Shown in pieces: positions 41,488-50,335 of a stretch of 64,000 nt of DNA. A program made the position numbers and the translations under genes. The notes beneath the pieces were generated by a model. It was given only the letters and a program-made list of their open reading frames with translations, ran no database searches and was not told the origin of the DNA. Numbering within the stretch: the first letter of the stretch is position 1; each line of letters starts with the position of its first letter. The DNA is from Arcobacter_B sp049472135. GTDB taxonomy: Bacteria > Campylobacterota > Campylobacteria > Campylobacterales > Arcobacteraceae. The stretch covers positions 124,001 through 188,000 of the forward strand of contig NZ_JBMOVV010000005.1 of the NCBI RefSeq assembly GCF_049472135.1. The letters are read 5' to 3'.

Positions 41488-42004
41488 ATGCCTCCACAAT
41501 ATAAAAGACTTTATCCTACAACATATGAATTATTAGATGATTTAATAGGATTAGAGTCTGTAAAAAAAATATATTTGATATTATTAACATAATTAAGGTA
41601 GAGCAATTAAGAAGTCCTAAAAAACCTGTAATAGGTCATTATATATTTCAAGGTAATCCAGGTACTGGTAAAACAACTGTTGGTAGGATTCTTGGTAAAA
41701 CATTTAAAGAGCTAGATCTTTTAGATTATGATCATTTTATAGAAGTGACAAGAAATGATTTAGTTGGGCAATATCAAGGACATACTGCTGAAAAAACAAC
41801 TAGAGTTTTAGAACAAGCATTAGGTAGAGTTTTATTTATAGAAGAAGTATATTCTTTAGTTAATGGTCCAGGAGATGATTTTGGGAATGAAGCAATTAAC
41901 ACAATAGTTTGCTTTATAAATCAGATTCAAAACCAGTAAATTACCTAAGAGTCACAGGTGAACCATCTGGAAAAGGAAGAGGTAACAATCCTCCTAAAAT
42001 ATAA
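41488..42004 (+). pseudogene. AAA+ ATPase (SpoVK/CbbX-like) remnant
   Basis: From ATG 41488 the frame reads YELLDDLIGLESVKK and then breaks at a run of A near 41562. The next frame continues IFQGNPGTGKTTVGRILGKT (Walker A), then VGQYQGHTAEKTTRVLE and VLFIEEVYSLVNG (Walker B, normally FIDEAYSL) to a stop at 41939. A third frame reads LRVTGEPSGKGRGNNPPKI to TAA 42002-42004. At least two lesions and missing middle sequence make it non-functional as a whole. Confidence 0.75.
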
Positions 42005-42500
42005 GGTAAGTAACCTTATCTAAACACTTTTATTTTAATATTCTGGATTTAGATCTTTGAAGCAAAGAAAAGTTTGGCATTAAAACACAAACTTTTTTGA
42101 TAATACTCTTGGAATGAGTCTCATCGCTTAATTTAGTACTTTTTCATGCTCATACTAAAAAGGCTTCATGGTGGGTAATGCGATACCATATATTTCACAT
42201 ATCATTAAGACTTAGCAAAAGTTACCTCAAGCTTGGTTGAGTATCTAGTATCAAACACTACGCCATATCTGCATGTAGTCCAACTTATTAGCTTCAATAG
42301 TTTCCTATTTCACTACAACCGATGTACGGTCTCTTTTTTATTTGTTCACTAAATGGCGTTATTATGAGATACCTTTACAACTAGAATTAGCCTCATAGAT
42401 AGCTACTTCACCAGACACAAGAGATTATGCCTATCAATTAAAAAACATTACTTTATTCTCAACAATAAAGTTGATTTTTAATTTTTTTAACATTGAAAAA
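42005..42500. other. Gene-free region of more mixed base composition
   Basis: About 500 bp with no long ORF. It is less AT-rich than its surroundings in part (for example 42150-42330), which hints at a decayed gene or insertion sequence, but no family could be recognised in any frame. Confidence 0.4.
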
Positions 42501-42515
42501 ATAGTTTATTTTTGA

Positions 42516-42583
42516 TATAATTTAGTTCTAATTATAATAGCTCGGTCGGTCGCCAAACTCACTCGGGCTATTATTCCCTCCTT
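42516..42583 (+). other. Promoter followed by a conserved-looking hairpin (small RNA or transfer origin candidate)
   Basis: TATAAT (42516-42521) in TTTTGATATAAT is followed by ATAATAGCTCGGTCGGTCG, a spacer and CTCGGGCTATTAT, which form an 11-bp stem around a G/C-rich loop in otherwise AT-rich DNA; CCCTCC follows. No ORF is present. It could be a small RNA start, an origin or a nick region. Confidence 0.4.
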
Positions 42584-42668
42584 TAAATAGACAGAATTAT
42601 CCTATTAACTTAAACATTGTAAATAATAGAATTTAAAAATTGATTGTAATTAAGATTAGATTGTAGAT

Positions 42669-42768
42669 TTGGTAGATGCACAATCTAATAATAAATACTT
42701 AGAGCTTGATAGCTTATCAAGTGACAAACTAATCAAGCAGATTGTGCGCCTACCAAGCTCTAAATATT
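42669..42768. other. Interlocked inverted repeats (pseudoknot-like)
   Basis: TTGGTAGATGCACAATCT (42669-42686) pairs with AGATTGTGCGCCTACCAA (about 42740-42757) at 16 of 18 positions, while AATACTTAGAGCTTG just inside pairs with CAAGCTCTAAATATT, which starts in the last bases of the first partner. The order A-B-A'-B' describes a pseudoknot in RNA, or nested recombinase sites in DNA. It lies behind the integrase gene and is flanked by copies of TTAAACAT(AT)TGTAAATAA at 42610 and 42791. Confidence 0.6.
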
Positions 42769-42905
42769 TATAGGAAAAGTATATATTTATTTAAACATAT
42801 TGTAAATAAGAGATTTTTTGGTAGTATAAATTGTAATATGATTTAATTTGATTGATTATGTAATTTAAAATAAAGATTTTAAGATTTTAAGCTTAAAAAA
42901 AATAA

Positions 42906-44135
42906 TTAATTATTGAAATTAAGTTTATCAAGCCAATCTGCATACCATTGTATCAGCTCCCTTTTCTCATTAATGTATTTGTATTTAGACTCACGATTAT
43001 ATGCAGCCTTAATTCTATTTCTTTCTTTATGTGCAAGACAAGATTCTATAATATCAGAATGAAATCCATGTTCTTTATAGTTTTCATAAGCTACAGTCGA
43101 AAACATACTTCTAAATCCATGAAATGTATGCTTACCTTTATAACCTAATTTAAAAAGAGTATCAGATAATGTTGCTCCAGATACACCTCTATCATTTTTA
43201 AAAGGTGAAGGGAAAACAAACTTGCTACGATGTCTTGAATATGGCTCAATTTGCTTTAATAATTCAACTGCTTGTCTAGGAAGAGGACAAACAAACTCTA
43301 CTTTTGCTTTCATTTTTTCTTTTGGTATTTCCCATACTTTATTATCAAAATCAATATCATCCCAACACATTAATCTAATATTTTCACTTCTGACAAAAAC
43401 ATAAGGTATAATTTTAAATATAAATACTGTACTTATATCACTCTTAAACTTTTCACCTATTGTATTTATATCAATTAATAATTCTTTTATTTCTTTTGCA
43501 CTAGTTACTGCAGGGAAGTGTGTATTTTTATTGTTAGAAATAAGAACACTACTTTTATCTATATCTGCAATTATATTATGTTCTATGTACTCTTTTGTAA
43601 CAGCGTATTTAAAAACTTTATTAATTAAAGAAAATAACCTATGAGCAGTTTCAATAGTTCCTTTATTTTGTATTTTTTCTAAAACATTAACTATATCAAT
43701 ACTTCTAATGTCCTTAATTGCAACATTACCTAACCATCTTGTAAGATTATTTAAAATTCTTTTATTTTGAGTAATGGTAGCAATACTTGCTGACTTACTT
43801 CTAAATTCAATCCACTCATCAATTATATTTTGAAGAATTAGTGTTTCACTAATTTTTTTTATTCTTTTGTCAACAATTGGATTAATATTATTTTGTAAAA
43901 GTTCTCTTGCATTTTCTCTTTTTTCTCTTGCTTCTTTTAATCCAACATCAGGATAAAGACCAAAAGACATAGATAAATTTTTTCCTCCATATCTAAAATC
44001 GTATCTCCAGAATTTACTACCGTTTGGTTTTACAACAATCCAAAGTCCTTTACCATCAGCTTTCTTATATTGCTTTTCTCTAGGTTTAAAACTTTTTAAT
44101 TCAGTAATTGTTAAAGGTTTAGATATCTTTGGCAT
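42906..44135 (-). CDS. Tyrosine integrase of the element (DUF4102 type)
   Basis: 409 aa. The N-terminal DUF4102 arm-binding domain (about 8-95: GLWIVVKPNGSKFWRYDFRY) is followed by a core-binding domain and a catalytic domain with Arg in RSENIRLMCW, Lys in EKMKAKVEF, HGFRS (H-x-x-R), LAHKE and Tyr in AAYNRES. This is the P4-like class that integrates at gene 3' ends, usually tRNAs. It lies 155 bp inside attR with its promoter facing the repeat, the normal position. Likely autoregulated through the TCAGGTA motif six bases from its start. Confidence 0.95.
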   Translation of the reverse strand: MPKISKPLTITELKSFKPREKQYKKADGKGLWIVVKPNGSKFWRYDFRYGGKNLSMSFGLYPDVGLKEAREKRENARELLQNNINPIVDKRIKKISETLILQNIIDEWIEFRSKSASIATITQNKRILNNLTRWLGNVAIKDIRSIDIVNVLEKIQNKGTIETAHRLFSLINKVFKYAVTKEYIEHNIIADIDKSSVLISNNKNTHFPAVTSAKEIKELLIDINTIGEKFKSDISTVFIFKIIPYVFVRSENIRLMCWDDIDFDNKVWEIPKEKMKAKVEFVCPLPRQAVELLKQIEPYSRHRSKFVFPSPFKNDRGVSGATLSDTLFKLGYKGKHTFHGFRSMFSTVAYENYKEHGFHSDIIESCLAHKERNRIKAAYNRESKYKYINEKRELIQWYADWLDKLNFNN

Positions 44136-44138
44136 TTA

Positions 44139-44187
44139 TCAGGTACTCACTTTAAAATAAAATTTAATTACCTGAAATAGTACCTTA
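44139..44187. promoter_or_regulatory. Candidate right arm-type integrase sites
   Basis: TCAGGTA (44139-44145), TACCTGA (44169-44175) and a partial TACCTTA (44181-44187) lie between the integrase start and attR, matching the motif pair near attL. The first copy sits in the integrase ribosome-binding region, which would link binding to autoregulation. Confidence 0.5.
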
Positions 44188-44255
44188 TAAAAACTTGATT
44201 TTTTCTGATTTGATGTGATTAAATATGATAGAATATAGTATTACTGAAGAGTCTC

Positions 44256-44280
44256 AAAGCCCATATTAATGGGCTTTTTT
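44256..44280 (+). terminator. Rho-independent terminator reading out of the element
   Basis: AAAGCCCAT (44256-44264) pairs perfectly with ATGGGCTTT, and six T follow on the + strand. No + strand gene ends here. GATAGAAT at about 44227-44234 could be a -10 for a short transcript ending at this hairpin. Confidence 0.7.
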
Positions 44281-44290
44281 GACAACTTAT

Positions 44291-44326
44291 TTAAGCTTTT
44301 GGCATAACTTTAACAGGAACTACTTG
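44291..44326. repeat. attR: right 36-bp direct repeat
   Basis: Identical to 11580-11615. On the minus strand it encodes the last 11 codons (VVPVKVMPKA and one before) and the stop of the yciI-like gene, so the gene is restored by the element itself. Confidence 0.92.
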
Positions 44327-44578
44327 AATCTCTTCCATGTTCCATACACCATTTACAACATAAGGTTCATTTACTAACCACTCATCAAATTCATCTTCGT
44401 TTTCAAAGTTTGTTAATACAGAAGAACCTACCATTTTTTCATCTTCTATTAAAGCACAAGCTGAAACAATTTTACCTTCAGCCATTAACTTTTGAGTACC
44501 CTCTACATGAGCAGGTCTTGCTTCCATTCTTTTATCTAAAGCATCTTCATAATCATAAGCGATAACTAAATATTGCAT
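44291..44578 (-). CDS. YciI-family protein
   Basis: 95 aa from ATG 44576-44578, preceded by AAGGATT; the open frame extends 12 codons upstream without a better site. MQYLVIAYDYEDALDKRMEA, RPAHVEGTQKLMAEGKIVSA, and EFDEWLVNEPYVVNGVWN are the YciI ferredoxin-like fold with its conserved His and Asp. Role unknown, possibly a small enzyme. Its 3' end is the integration target of the element. Confidence 0.92.
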   Translation of the reverse strand: MQYLVIAYDYEDALDKRMEARPAHVEGTQKLMAEGKIVSACALIEDEKMVGSSVLTNFENEDEFDEWLVNEPYVVNGVWNMEEIQVVPVKVMPKA

Positions 44579-44620
44579 CTTAATCCTTTTTTCTTGATAT
44601 AAAATTTTAACCAAATAAAA

Positions 44621-45328
44621 TTAAACAATAGTTACAAGAGTATCAAAATAATATCCTTGCACAAAATCACAATCTAATTCTTTAATCATATCATAATCAT
44701 ATTTTGTTTCAACACCTTCAATAATTGAAAACTGACCATTTAATTTTATAGTCTTCAATATACCATTTAAATAGTGAATATAATTTTCGTTTGAATTTAT
44801 TTGTTTTATAAAAGATTTATCTATTTTTATATACTTACTATTATTCATCATATGAAAAGAAAACATTGAACCATCTTGAGCAAAATCATCTAAAGCAGTA
44901 TCAATTGACTTGCTATTTAACCAAGTTGAAAAATCTTTCATAATTGTTGCACTTGTTTCATCATCACTACCATTTTCTGTAATTTCAACAACTAGATTTC
45001 TTTTATTCTCTAATAAAAAATTTTCCCAATATTTTTGTTGTTCACATGTAACAAAAATATCTGCATCAAAATTTAAAAAAAGTTTACAATCAAATCTGAA
45101 ATTCTTTATCTGTAATTCTTTATTTCTTTTCTCAAGTTCAAAAAAAAGTTTATTATTATGATGTAGCTTTTTAAATATTTCTTCTGTACTAATTAAATCA
45201 TTATTGATGTCAAATTTTGACAATGCCTCATATCCATATATTTCTAGACTATCTTTATATAAAATAGGTTCATACTTAGTATAATAACTAGCATTTAATA
45301 TTAATTGTTTAAACTCTATACTATTCAT
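44621..45328 (-). CDS. EAL-domain protein
   Basis: 235 aa, single domain. YEALSKF carries the EAL motif; VVEITENG, IKIDKSFI, IIEGVET and GYYFD follow in the family order. The loop that usually reads DDFGTGYSS is DDFAQDGSMF, so some catalytic loop residues differ and c-di-GMP hydrolysis is not certain; it could be a c-di-GMP receptor. No membrane or sensor domain. Confidence 0.85.
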   Translation of the reverse strand: MNSIEFKQLILNASYYTKYEPILYKDSLEIYGYEALSKFDINNDLISTEEIFKKLHHNNKLFFELEKRNKELQIKNFRFDCKLFLNFDADIFVTCEQQKYWENFLLENKRNLVVEITENGSDDETSATIMKDFSTWLNSKSIDTALDDFAQDGSMFSFHMMNNSKYIKIDKSFIKQINSNENYIHYLNGILKTIKLNGQFSIIEGVETKYDYDMIKELDCDFVQGYYFDTLVTIV

Positions 45329-45387
45329 AGAAAGGATAATAACAAATTTATCCTTACATAAAAATGATAATTACTATTAATATTGAT

Positions 45388-45774
45388 TTATATTAAATTT
45401 ATTGCAAATATGAAACTAACTGGGTAAATAAGGACATTCATATACCTAAATAAATTACTCATTTTAATATTTATAGGCATTACTTCTTCAACACTTATTC
45501 CATTTAATAATTTTTTCATCATTGATAATTTAAATGTTATATCTAAAAACTTAACAATTAAAATTGAACTCATCCAAAAACCAAAGTTATTTAAATAAAA
45601 AGATAAAAAAATAGTATAAAAAAAAGTAACATGCATAGTAAAATACAAAAAGATATTTTGTTTAAATATATAAAAATTATTTAGAATTAATCCATGTAGT
45701 GTATCTGCTTTTTGCCATCTTGATTCAAAAAGCTCTAGTAGTATAAAAATTGAAAGTAGTAGTAAAATTTCCAT
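45388..45774 (-). CDS. Hypothetical membrane protein
   Basis: 128 aa with about four hydrophobic segments (residues 1-14, 40-60, 64-78, 108-127). No family recognised. It follows rpoC by 28 bp on the same strand and may be co-transcribed. Confidence 0.6.
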   Translation of the reverse strand: MEILLLLSIFILLELFESRWQKADTLHGLILNNFYIFKQNIFLYFTMHVTFFYTIFLSFYLNNFGFWMSSILIVKFLDITFKLSMMKKLLNGISVEEVMPINIKMSNLFRYMNVLIYPVSFIFAINLI

Positions 45775-45802
45775 AATTTAACTTAAACAATAAGGCTATG
45801 CC

Positions 45803-48800
45803 TTATTGTTCGTTAGGTTGAGAAAAGCTAATTTTCTTACCTTTATATAATCCTGTTCCAACTGGAATTGTTCTACCAATTACAACATTTTCTTTTAAGT
45901 CTTCTAACATATCCATCTTAGCTGAAATTGCAGCTTCAGTTAATACTTTTGTAGTTTCTTGGAATGATGCAGCAGAGATAATAGAGTCAGATGTAACAGC
46001 TGCTCTTGTAATACCAAGTAATAATGGCTCTGCAATTGCAGGTTGACCACCAAGCTTGATAATTTTTTCATTCTCTTGCTTAAATCTTTTCTTAGAAACC
46101 ATATCACCAATGATGAATTTAGTATCTCCACCATCAAGAATAGATACTTGTCTTAACATTTGAGATGTAATAACCTCAATATGTTTATCAGCAATATTTA
46201 CCCCTTGAGATCTATATACTTGTTGTACTTCAGATACAATAAAGTAATGTAATGCTTTTTCACCTAAAATTCTTAATACGTCGTGAGGAGAAACTTGACC
46301 ATCTGTTAATGCTTCACCAGCGTGAACAAACTCACCTTCGTGTACTAAAATTTGCTTAGATTTTTCAACTAAGAATTCACCTTTATTACCATTTTCATCA
46401 GTAATAATGATTCTTTGTTTATTTCTAAGTGGTTTACCAAATGAAACCATACCATCAAATGATGCAAGTACTGCAATATTTTTAGGTCTTCTAGCCTCAA
46501 ATAATTCAGATACTCTTGGAAGACCTCCAGTAATATCCTTAGATTTTTGAGTTGCTTTTGGTGTTTTACCAATAATATCTGCAACTTGAACTTTTTGTCC
46601 TTCAGATACGTTAATAGATGTTTTAGGATCTAATTTATATCTAATTAACTCTTTGTCTTCTGTTGCTAAGATAACTGTTGGTTTGTATCCACTTGGAATA
46701 TACTCATTAACAACTAACTTAGAAGTTCCTGTTAACTCATCAAATTGCTCAGAAACAGTTACACCAGGAATAATATCTTCAAATGTAATAACACCGTCTT
46801 TTTCTGCAATAGATGGGTTTGAGTATGGATCCCACTCAGCAATTACAACTTGCTCTTCACTCTCTGGAATAGCAATTACTGATTCTTTTTCAACTTCAAC
46901 ATCGTCATTTAATTCAACTTGTGAACCTCTAGCGATATAGTGTCTTAATGCTTCTCTACCTTCACCATCAACGATTACAGCAAATAAACCTTTTTCATCA
47001 ACTTTATCACCAGCTTTAATGTCTTTTCTTCTTTCTAAGTAATCACCAGTTAATTTGTAGTATTTAACTACACCTTTTGCACCAGTAATAATCTTAGAAG
47101 TAATAGGAGCACCATCAGAAACTCTTAATTCAGAAGCAAACGGAATTCTGTTTGGAACATTCCATCCATCTTTAATCATTTCAACGATAGACTCATTCTC
47201 TTCAACTTCAACACCATCAAAGTATGGTAAGTATAATTTACCTTCAATTTTACCAGAAACACCTGCAAGCTCATTTGGCTTAGCAACGTCATTCTTTCTT
47301 AAGTAATATTTCTTCTCTTCTGATCCATTAGTAATAGTTAAAATAATCTCTTCGTGGATTGTTTCAACTGTAACATTACCTTTGAATGGAGCATTAATTT
47401 TAGGTTCAACTAATAAAATACCTGCATTTCTTCTGTTTGCAACGATTTTCTTACCTTGGCTATTAGTATACGTTCTAATGTTGTAATATCTAATGAAACC
47501 TTCTTTATCAGCTCTTAACTCTCTTTCTGTTTGAGTTGCAGATGCAGTTCCCCCAACGTGGAATGTTCTAAGTGTAAGCTGAGTTCCTGGCTCACCAATA
47601 GATTGTGCTGCAACAACACCAACAGCTTCACCTGGAGTTGCTTTTCTTTGCTCACCAAGGTTAAGACCATAACATTTAGAACATAAACCATGCTCTTCTT
47701 TACAAGTTAATGGAGTTCTGATTACAACAGATTTTACTTCAGCTTCAGCAACAACTTTTGCATTCTCTTCAGTAATTAATGTTCCTTCTGTAAATAAAAT
47801 CTCATTTGAGATAGGATCAATAATATCTTCTGCAATAACTCTACCTGTGATTCTTTCTTCTAGTGACTCAATTAATTCATTACCAGAAGAAATATCTGTA
47901 ATTTCAACACCTTCGTGAGTACCACAATCTTCAACTGTGATTCTAACATTTTGAGATACATCAATTAACTTTCTTGTTAAGTATCCCGCATTGGCAGTTT
48001 TTAAGGCTGTATCCGCAAGACCTTTTCTAGCACCGTGAGTAGAAATAAAGTACTCAAGTACATTTAGACCTTCTCTAAAGTTTGAAATAATTGGTGTCTC
48101 AATAATTGTACCATCTGGCTTAGCCATAAGACCCCTCATACCTGATAACTGTCTAATCTGTGCAGCAGAACCTCTAGCCCCAGAGTCAGCCATCATGTAA
48201 ATAGAGTTGAATCCATCTTTATCTTGCTCAACTAAGTTCATCATTTCAGAACCAAGTTTATTATTAACTTCTGTCCAGATATCAATAATTTTGTTGTATC
48301 TTTCTTGCTCAGTTAATAAACCTTGTGCAAATTGCTTTTGAACTTCAATAACTTCTTTTTTAGAAGCAGCAATATGTCCTTCTTTTGAATCAGGAACTCT
48401 AATATCATCAATAGATACAGAAATACCAGCATCAGTTGCGTATTTGAAACCTAAGTTCTTTAAGTTATCTAAGAATCTAGGAGTTACTTCATAACCACCA
48501 TGCTTATAGATATAGTCAACTAAAGTACCAATATCTTTTTTCTTTAAAATCTTATTCCATAATGTTACAGGTACAAAATCAGGTAAGATTTCATGAATAA
48601 TTAATCTACCAACTGTAGTATGAATTACTTTATCTTCAATCTTAGTTCTAATTTTTGCATGTAAATTAACTTGCTTCATTTCTAAAGCAATTTTTGCTTC
48701 ATTTACATCTGTAAATAATTTATGTTCACCTTTAACACCATCTTTTTCTAATGATAGGTAGTAGATACCTAAAATCATATCCTGTGATGGTACAGCAATT

Positions 48801-50335
48801 GCTCTACCTGACGCAGGTAAAAGAATATTCATAGATGACATCATAAGAATCTTAGCTTCAGCTACAGCTTCTTGTGATAATGGAACGTGTACAGCCATTT
48901 GGTCACCATCGAAGTCGGCATTAAACGCAGCACAAACTAGTGGGTGAAGTCTAATTGCTTTACCATCAATTAATACTGGGTGGAACGCTTGAATCGATAA
49001 TTTGTGAAGTGTTGGAGCTCTGTTCAGTAATACTGGATACTCATCAACAATTTCATTTAAACATTCCCAAACTTCATTAGTCTCAGACTCAATTAATCTC
49101 TTTGCAGATTTTAATGTAGTTGCATAACCTTTTTCTTCTAATTTAGCCATTAAATGTGGTTTAAATAACTCAAGAGCCATTTTCTTAGGAATACCACATT
49201 GGTCCATATTTAATGTAGGTCCAACAACAATTACAGATCTACCAGAGAAGTCAACCCTTTTACCAAGTAAGTTTTGTCTAAATCTTCCTTGCTTACCTTT
49301 AATAATCTCAGATAAAGATTTTAATGGTCTTTTGTTTGCACCTTTAACTGCATTTGCAGTTTTACCATTATCAAATAATGCATCAACTGCTTCTTGAAGC
49401 ATTCTTTTTTCATTTCTAATAATGATTTCAGGTGCATCAAGTTCTGTTAATCTCTTAAGTCTGTTATTTCTGTTGATAACTCTTCTATATAAGTCATTAA
49501 CATCAGAAACAGCAAATTTACCACCATCTAATGATACTAATGGTCTTAAGTCTGGTGGAAGAACTGGTAATTGAGTTAACATCATCCATTCTGGTCTATT
49601 TCCAGAGTTGATAAAGTTTTCAACTACTTTTAATCTTTTAATAATAGTTTTTCTTTTTGCTTCTGATTTAGTTGCAGACATTTCTTCTTTTAACTTAGTT
49701 AATAATTCAAATAAGTCTAAAGTTTCTAATAATTCTCTTACAACTTCTCCACCCATATCAGCTTGGAAACCAGTATGTTCAAATAAATCAGAGATAGTTC
49801 TATATTGTTCTTCATTTAAAATATCGTATTTTAATACTTTTTTAGTCTTTTCATTGTCATAATAAGCATCACCTGGCTCATTTACAATGTATGCTTCGTA
49901 GTATAATACTCTTTCTAAATCTTTTAATTTAACACCAAGTAATGTACCAACTCTTGTAGGTAACGATGAAACCATCCAAATGTGTGCAACTGGTGAAACT
50001 AAGTCAATGTGACCCATTCTGTGTCTTCTAACTTTTGAGCTAGTTACTTCAACACCACATTTCTCACATACAACACCTTTGTATCTCATCTTTTTGTATT
50101 TACCACAAAGACATTCGTAATCTTTTACAGGTCCAAAGATTTTAGCACAAAATAATCCATCTCTTTCAGGTTTTAATGTTCTATAGTTAATAGTTTCTGG
50201 TTTTTTAACTTCACCAGAAGACCAAGAAAGAATTTTTTCAGGACTAGCAAGTCTTAATTGAAAGGCCGCAAAATCTTGCGGTCTTTCTAATTCTTTAATT
50301 TCAATTGGTTCTAAAATTTTTTCATTATTGCTCAT
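45803..50335 (-). CDS. rpoC: RNA polymerase beta' subunit
   Basis: 1510 aa. Zinc-binding CLCGKYKKMRYKGVVCEKCG near residue 75, catalytic NADFDGDQMAVH with the three Mg-binding aspartates, FRQNLLGKRVDFSGRSVI, and the bridge/trigger regions (GARGSAAQIRQLSGMRGLMA). Its ATG lies 11 bp inside the end of rpoB, so the two are separate but overlapping genes, unlike the fused rpoBC of Helicobacter. Confidence 0.99.
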   Translation of the reverse strand: MSNNEKILEPIEIKELERPQDFAAFQLRLASPEKILSWSSGEVKKPETINYRTLKPERDGLFCAKIFGPVKDYECLCGKYKKMRYKGVVCEKCGVEVTSSKVRRHRMGHIDLVSPVAHIWMVSSLPTRVGTLLGVKLKDLERVLYYEAYIVNEPGDAYYDNEKTKKVLKYDILNEEQYRTISDLFEHTGFQADMGGEVVRELLETLDLFELLTKLKEEMSATKSEAKRKTIIKRLKVVENFINSGNRPEWMMLTQLPVLPPDLRPLVSLDGGKFAVSDVNDLYRRVINRNNRLKRLTELDAPEIIIRNEKRMLQEAVDALFDNGKTANAVKGANKRPLKSLSEIIKGKQGRFRQNLLGKRVDFSGRSVIVVGPTLNMDQCGIPKKMALELFKPHLMAKLEEKGYATTLKSAKRLIESETNEVWECLNEIVDEYPVLLNRAPTLHKLSIQAFHPVLIDGKAIRLHPLVCAAFNADFDGDQMAVHVPLSQEAVAEAKILMMSSMNILLPASGRAIAVPSQDMILGIYYLSLEKDGVKGEHKLFTDVNEAKIALEMKQVNLHAKIRTKIEDKVIHTTVGRLIIHEILPDFVPVTLWNKILKKKDIGTLVDYIYKHGGYEVTPRFLDNLKNLGFKYATDAGISVSIDDIRVPDSKEGHIAASKKEVIEVQKQFAQGLLTEQERYNKIIDIWTEVNNKLGSEMMNLVEQDKDGFNSIYMMADSGARGSAAQIRQLSGMRGLMAKPDGTIIETPIISNFREGLNVLEYFISTHGARKGLADTALKTANAGYLTRKLIDVSQNVRITVEDCGTHEGVEITDISSGNELIESLEERITGRVIAEDIIDPISNEILFTEGTLITEENAKVVAEAEVKSVVIRTPLTCKEEHGLCSKCYGLNLGEQRKATPGEAVGVVAAQSIGEPGTQLTLRTFHVGGTASATQTERELRADKEGFIRYYNIRTYTNSQGKKIVANRRNAGILLVEPKINAPFKGNVTVETIHEEIILTITNGSEEKKYYLRKNDVAKPNELAGVSGKIEGKLYLPYFDGVEVEENESIVEMIKDGWNVPNRIPFASELRVSDGAPITSKIITGAKGVVKYYKLTGDYLERRKDIKAGDKVDEKGLFAVIVDGEGREALRHYIARGSQVELNDDVEVEKESVIAIPESEEQVVIAEWDPYSNPSIAEKDGVITFEDIIPGVTVSEQFDELTGTSKLVVNEYIPSGYKPTVILATEDKELIRYKLDPKTSINVSEGQKVQVADIIGKTPKATQKSKDITGGLPRVSELFEARRPKNIAVLASFDGMVSFGKPLRNKQRIIITDENGNKGEFLVEKSKQILVHEGEFVHAGEALTDGQVSPHDVLRILGEKALHYFIVSEVQQVYRSQGVNIADKHIEVITSQMLRQVSILDGGDTKFIIGDMVSKKRFKQENEKIIKLGGQPAIAEPLLLGITRAAVTSDSIISAASFQETTKVLTEAAISAKMDMLEDLKENVVIGRTIPVGTGLYKGKKISFSQPNEQ

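Larger units (their letters stand above)
11580..44326. mobile_element. Integrative element, about 32.7 kb, with a tyrosine integrase and 36-bp flanking repeats
   Basis: The ends are identical 36-bp direct repeats (11580-11615 and 44291-44326). A DUF4102 tyrosine integrase lies just inside the right repeat. Removing one repeat and the interior restores two convergent genes (the IS1595-like gene and the yciI-like gene) whose stop codons overlap. Contents: XRE/AlpA regulation, a second tyrosine recombinase, KAP NTPase, integron cassettes, serine recombinases, a Cas9 fragment, and a type IC R-M/PrrC/Fic operon. No conjugation genes or relaxase were recognised, so it is integrative and perhaps mobilisable, not evidently self-transmissible. 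Confidence 0.9.

Noticed and set aside
11616..44290. A self-transmissible conjugative element
   Set aside because: No relaxase, VirB4, TraG/VirD4 or other type IV secretion gene could be recognised; unknown genes remain, so mobilisation is not excluded.
50325..50335. A fused rpoBC gene
   Set aside because: The frames overlap by 11 bp, with a clear rpoB stop and an rpoC start; they are not one frame.
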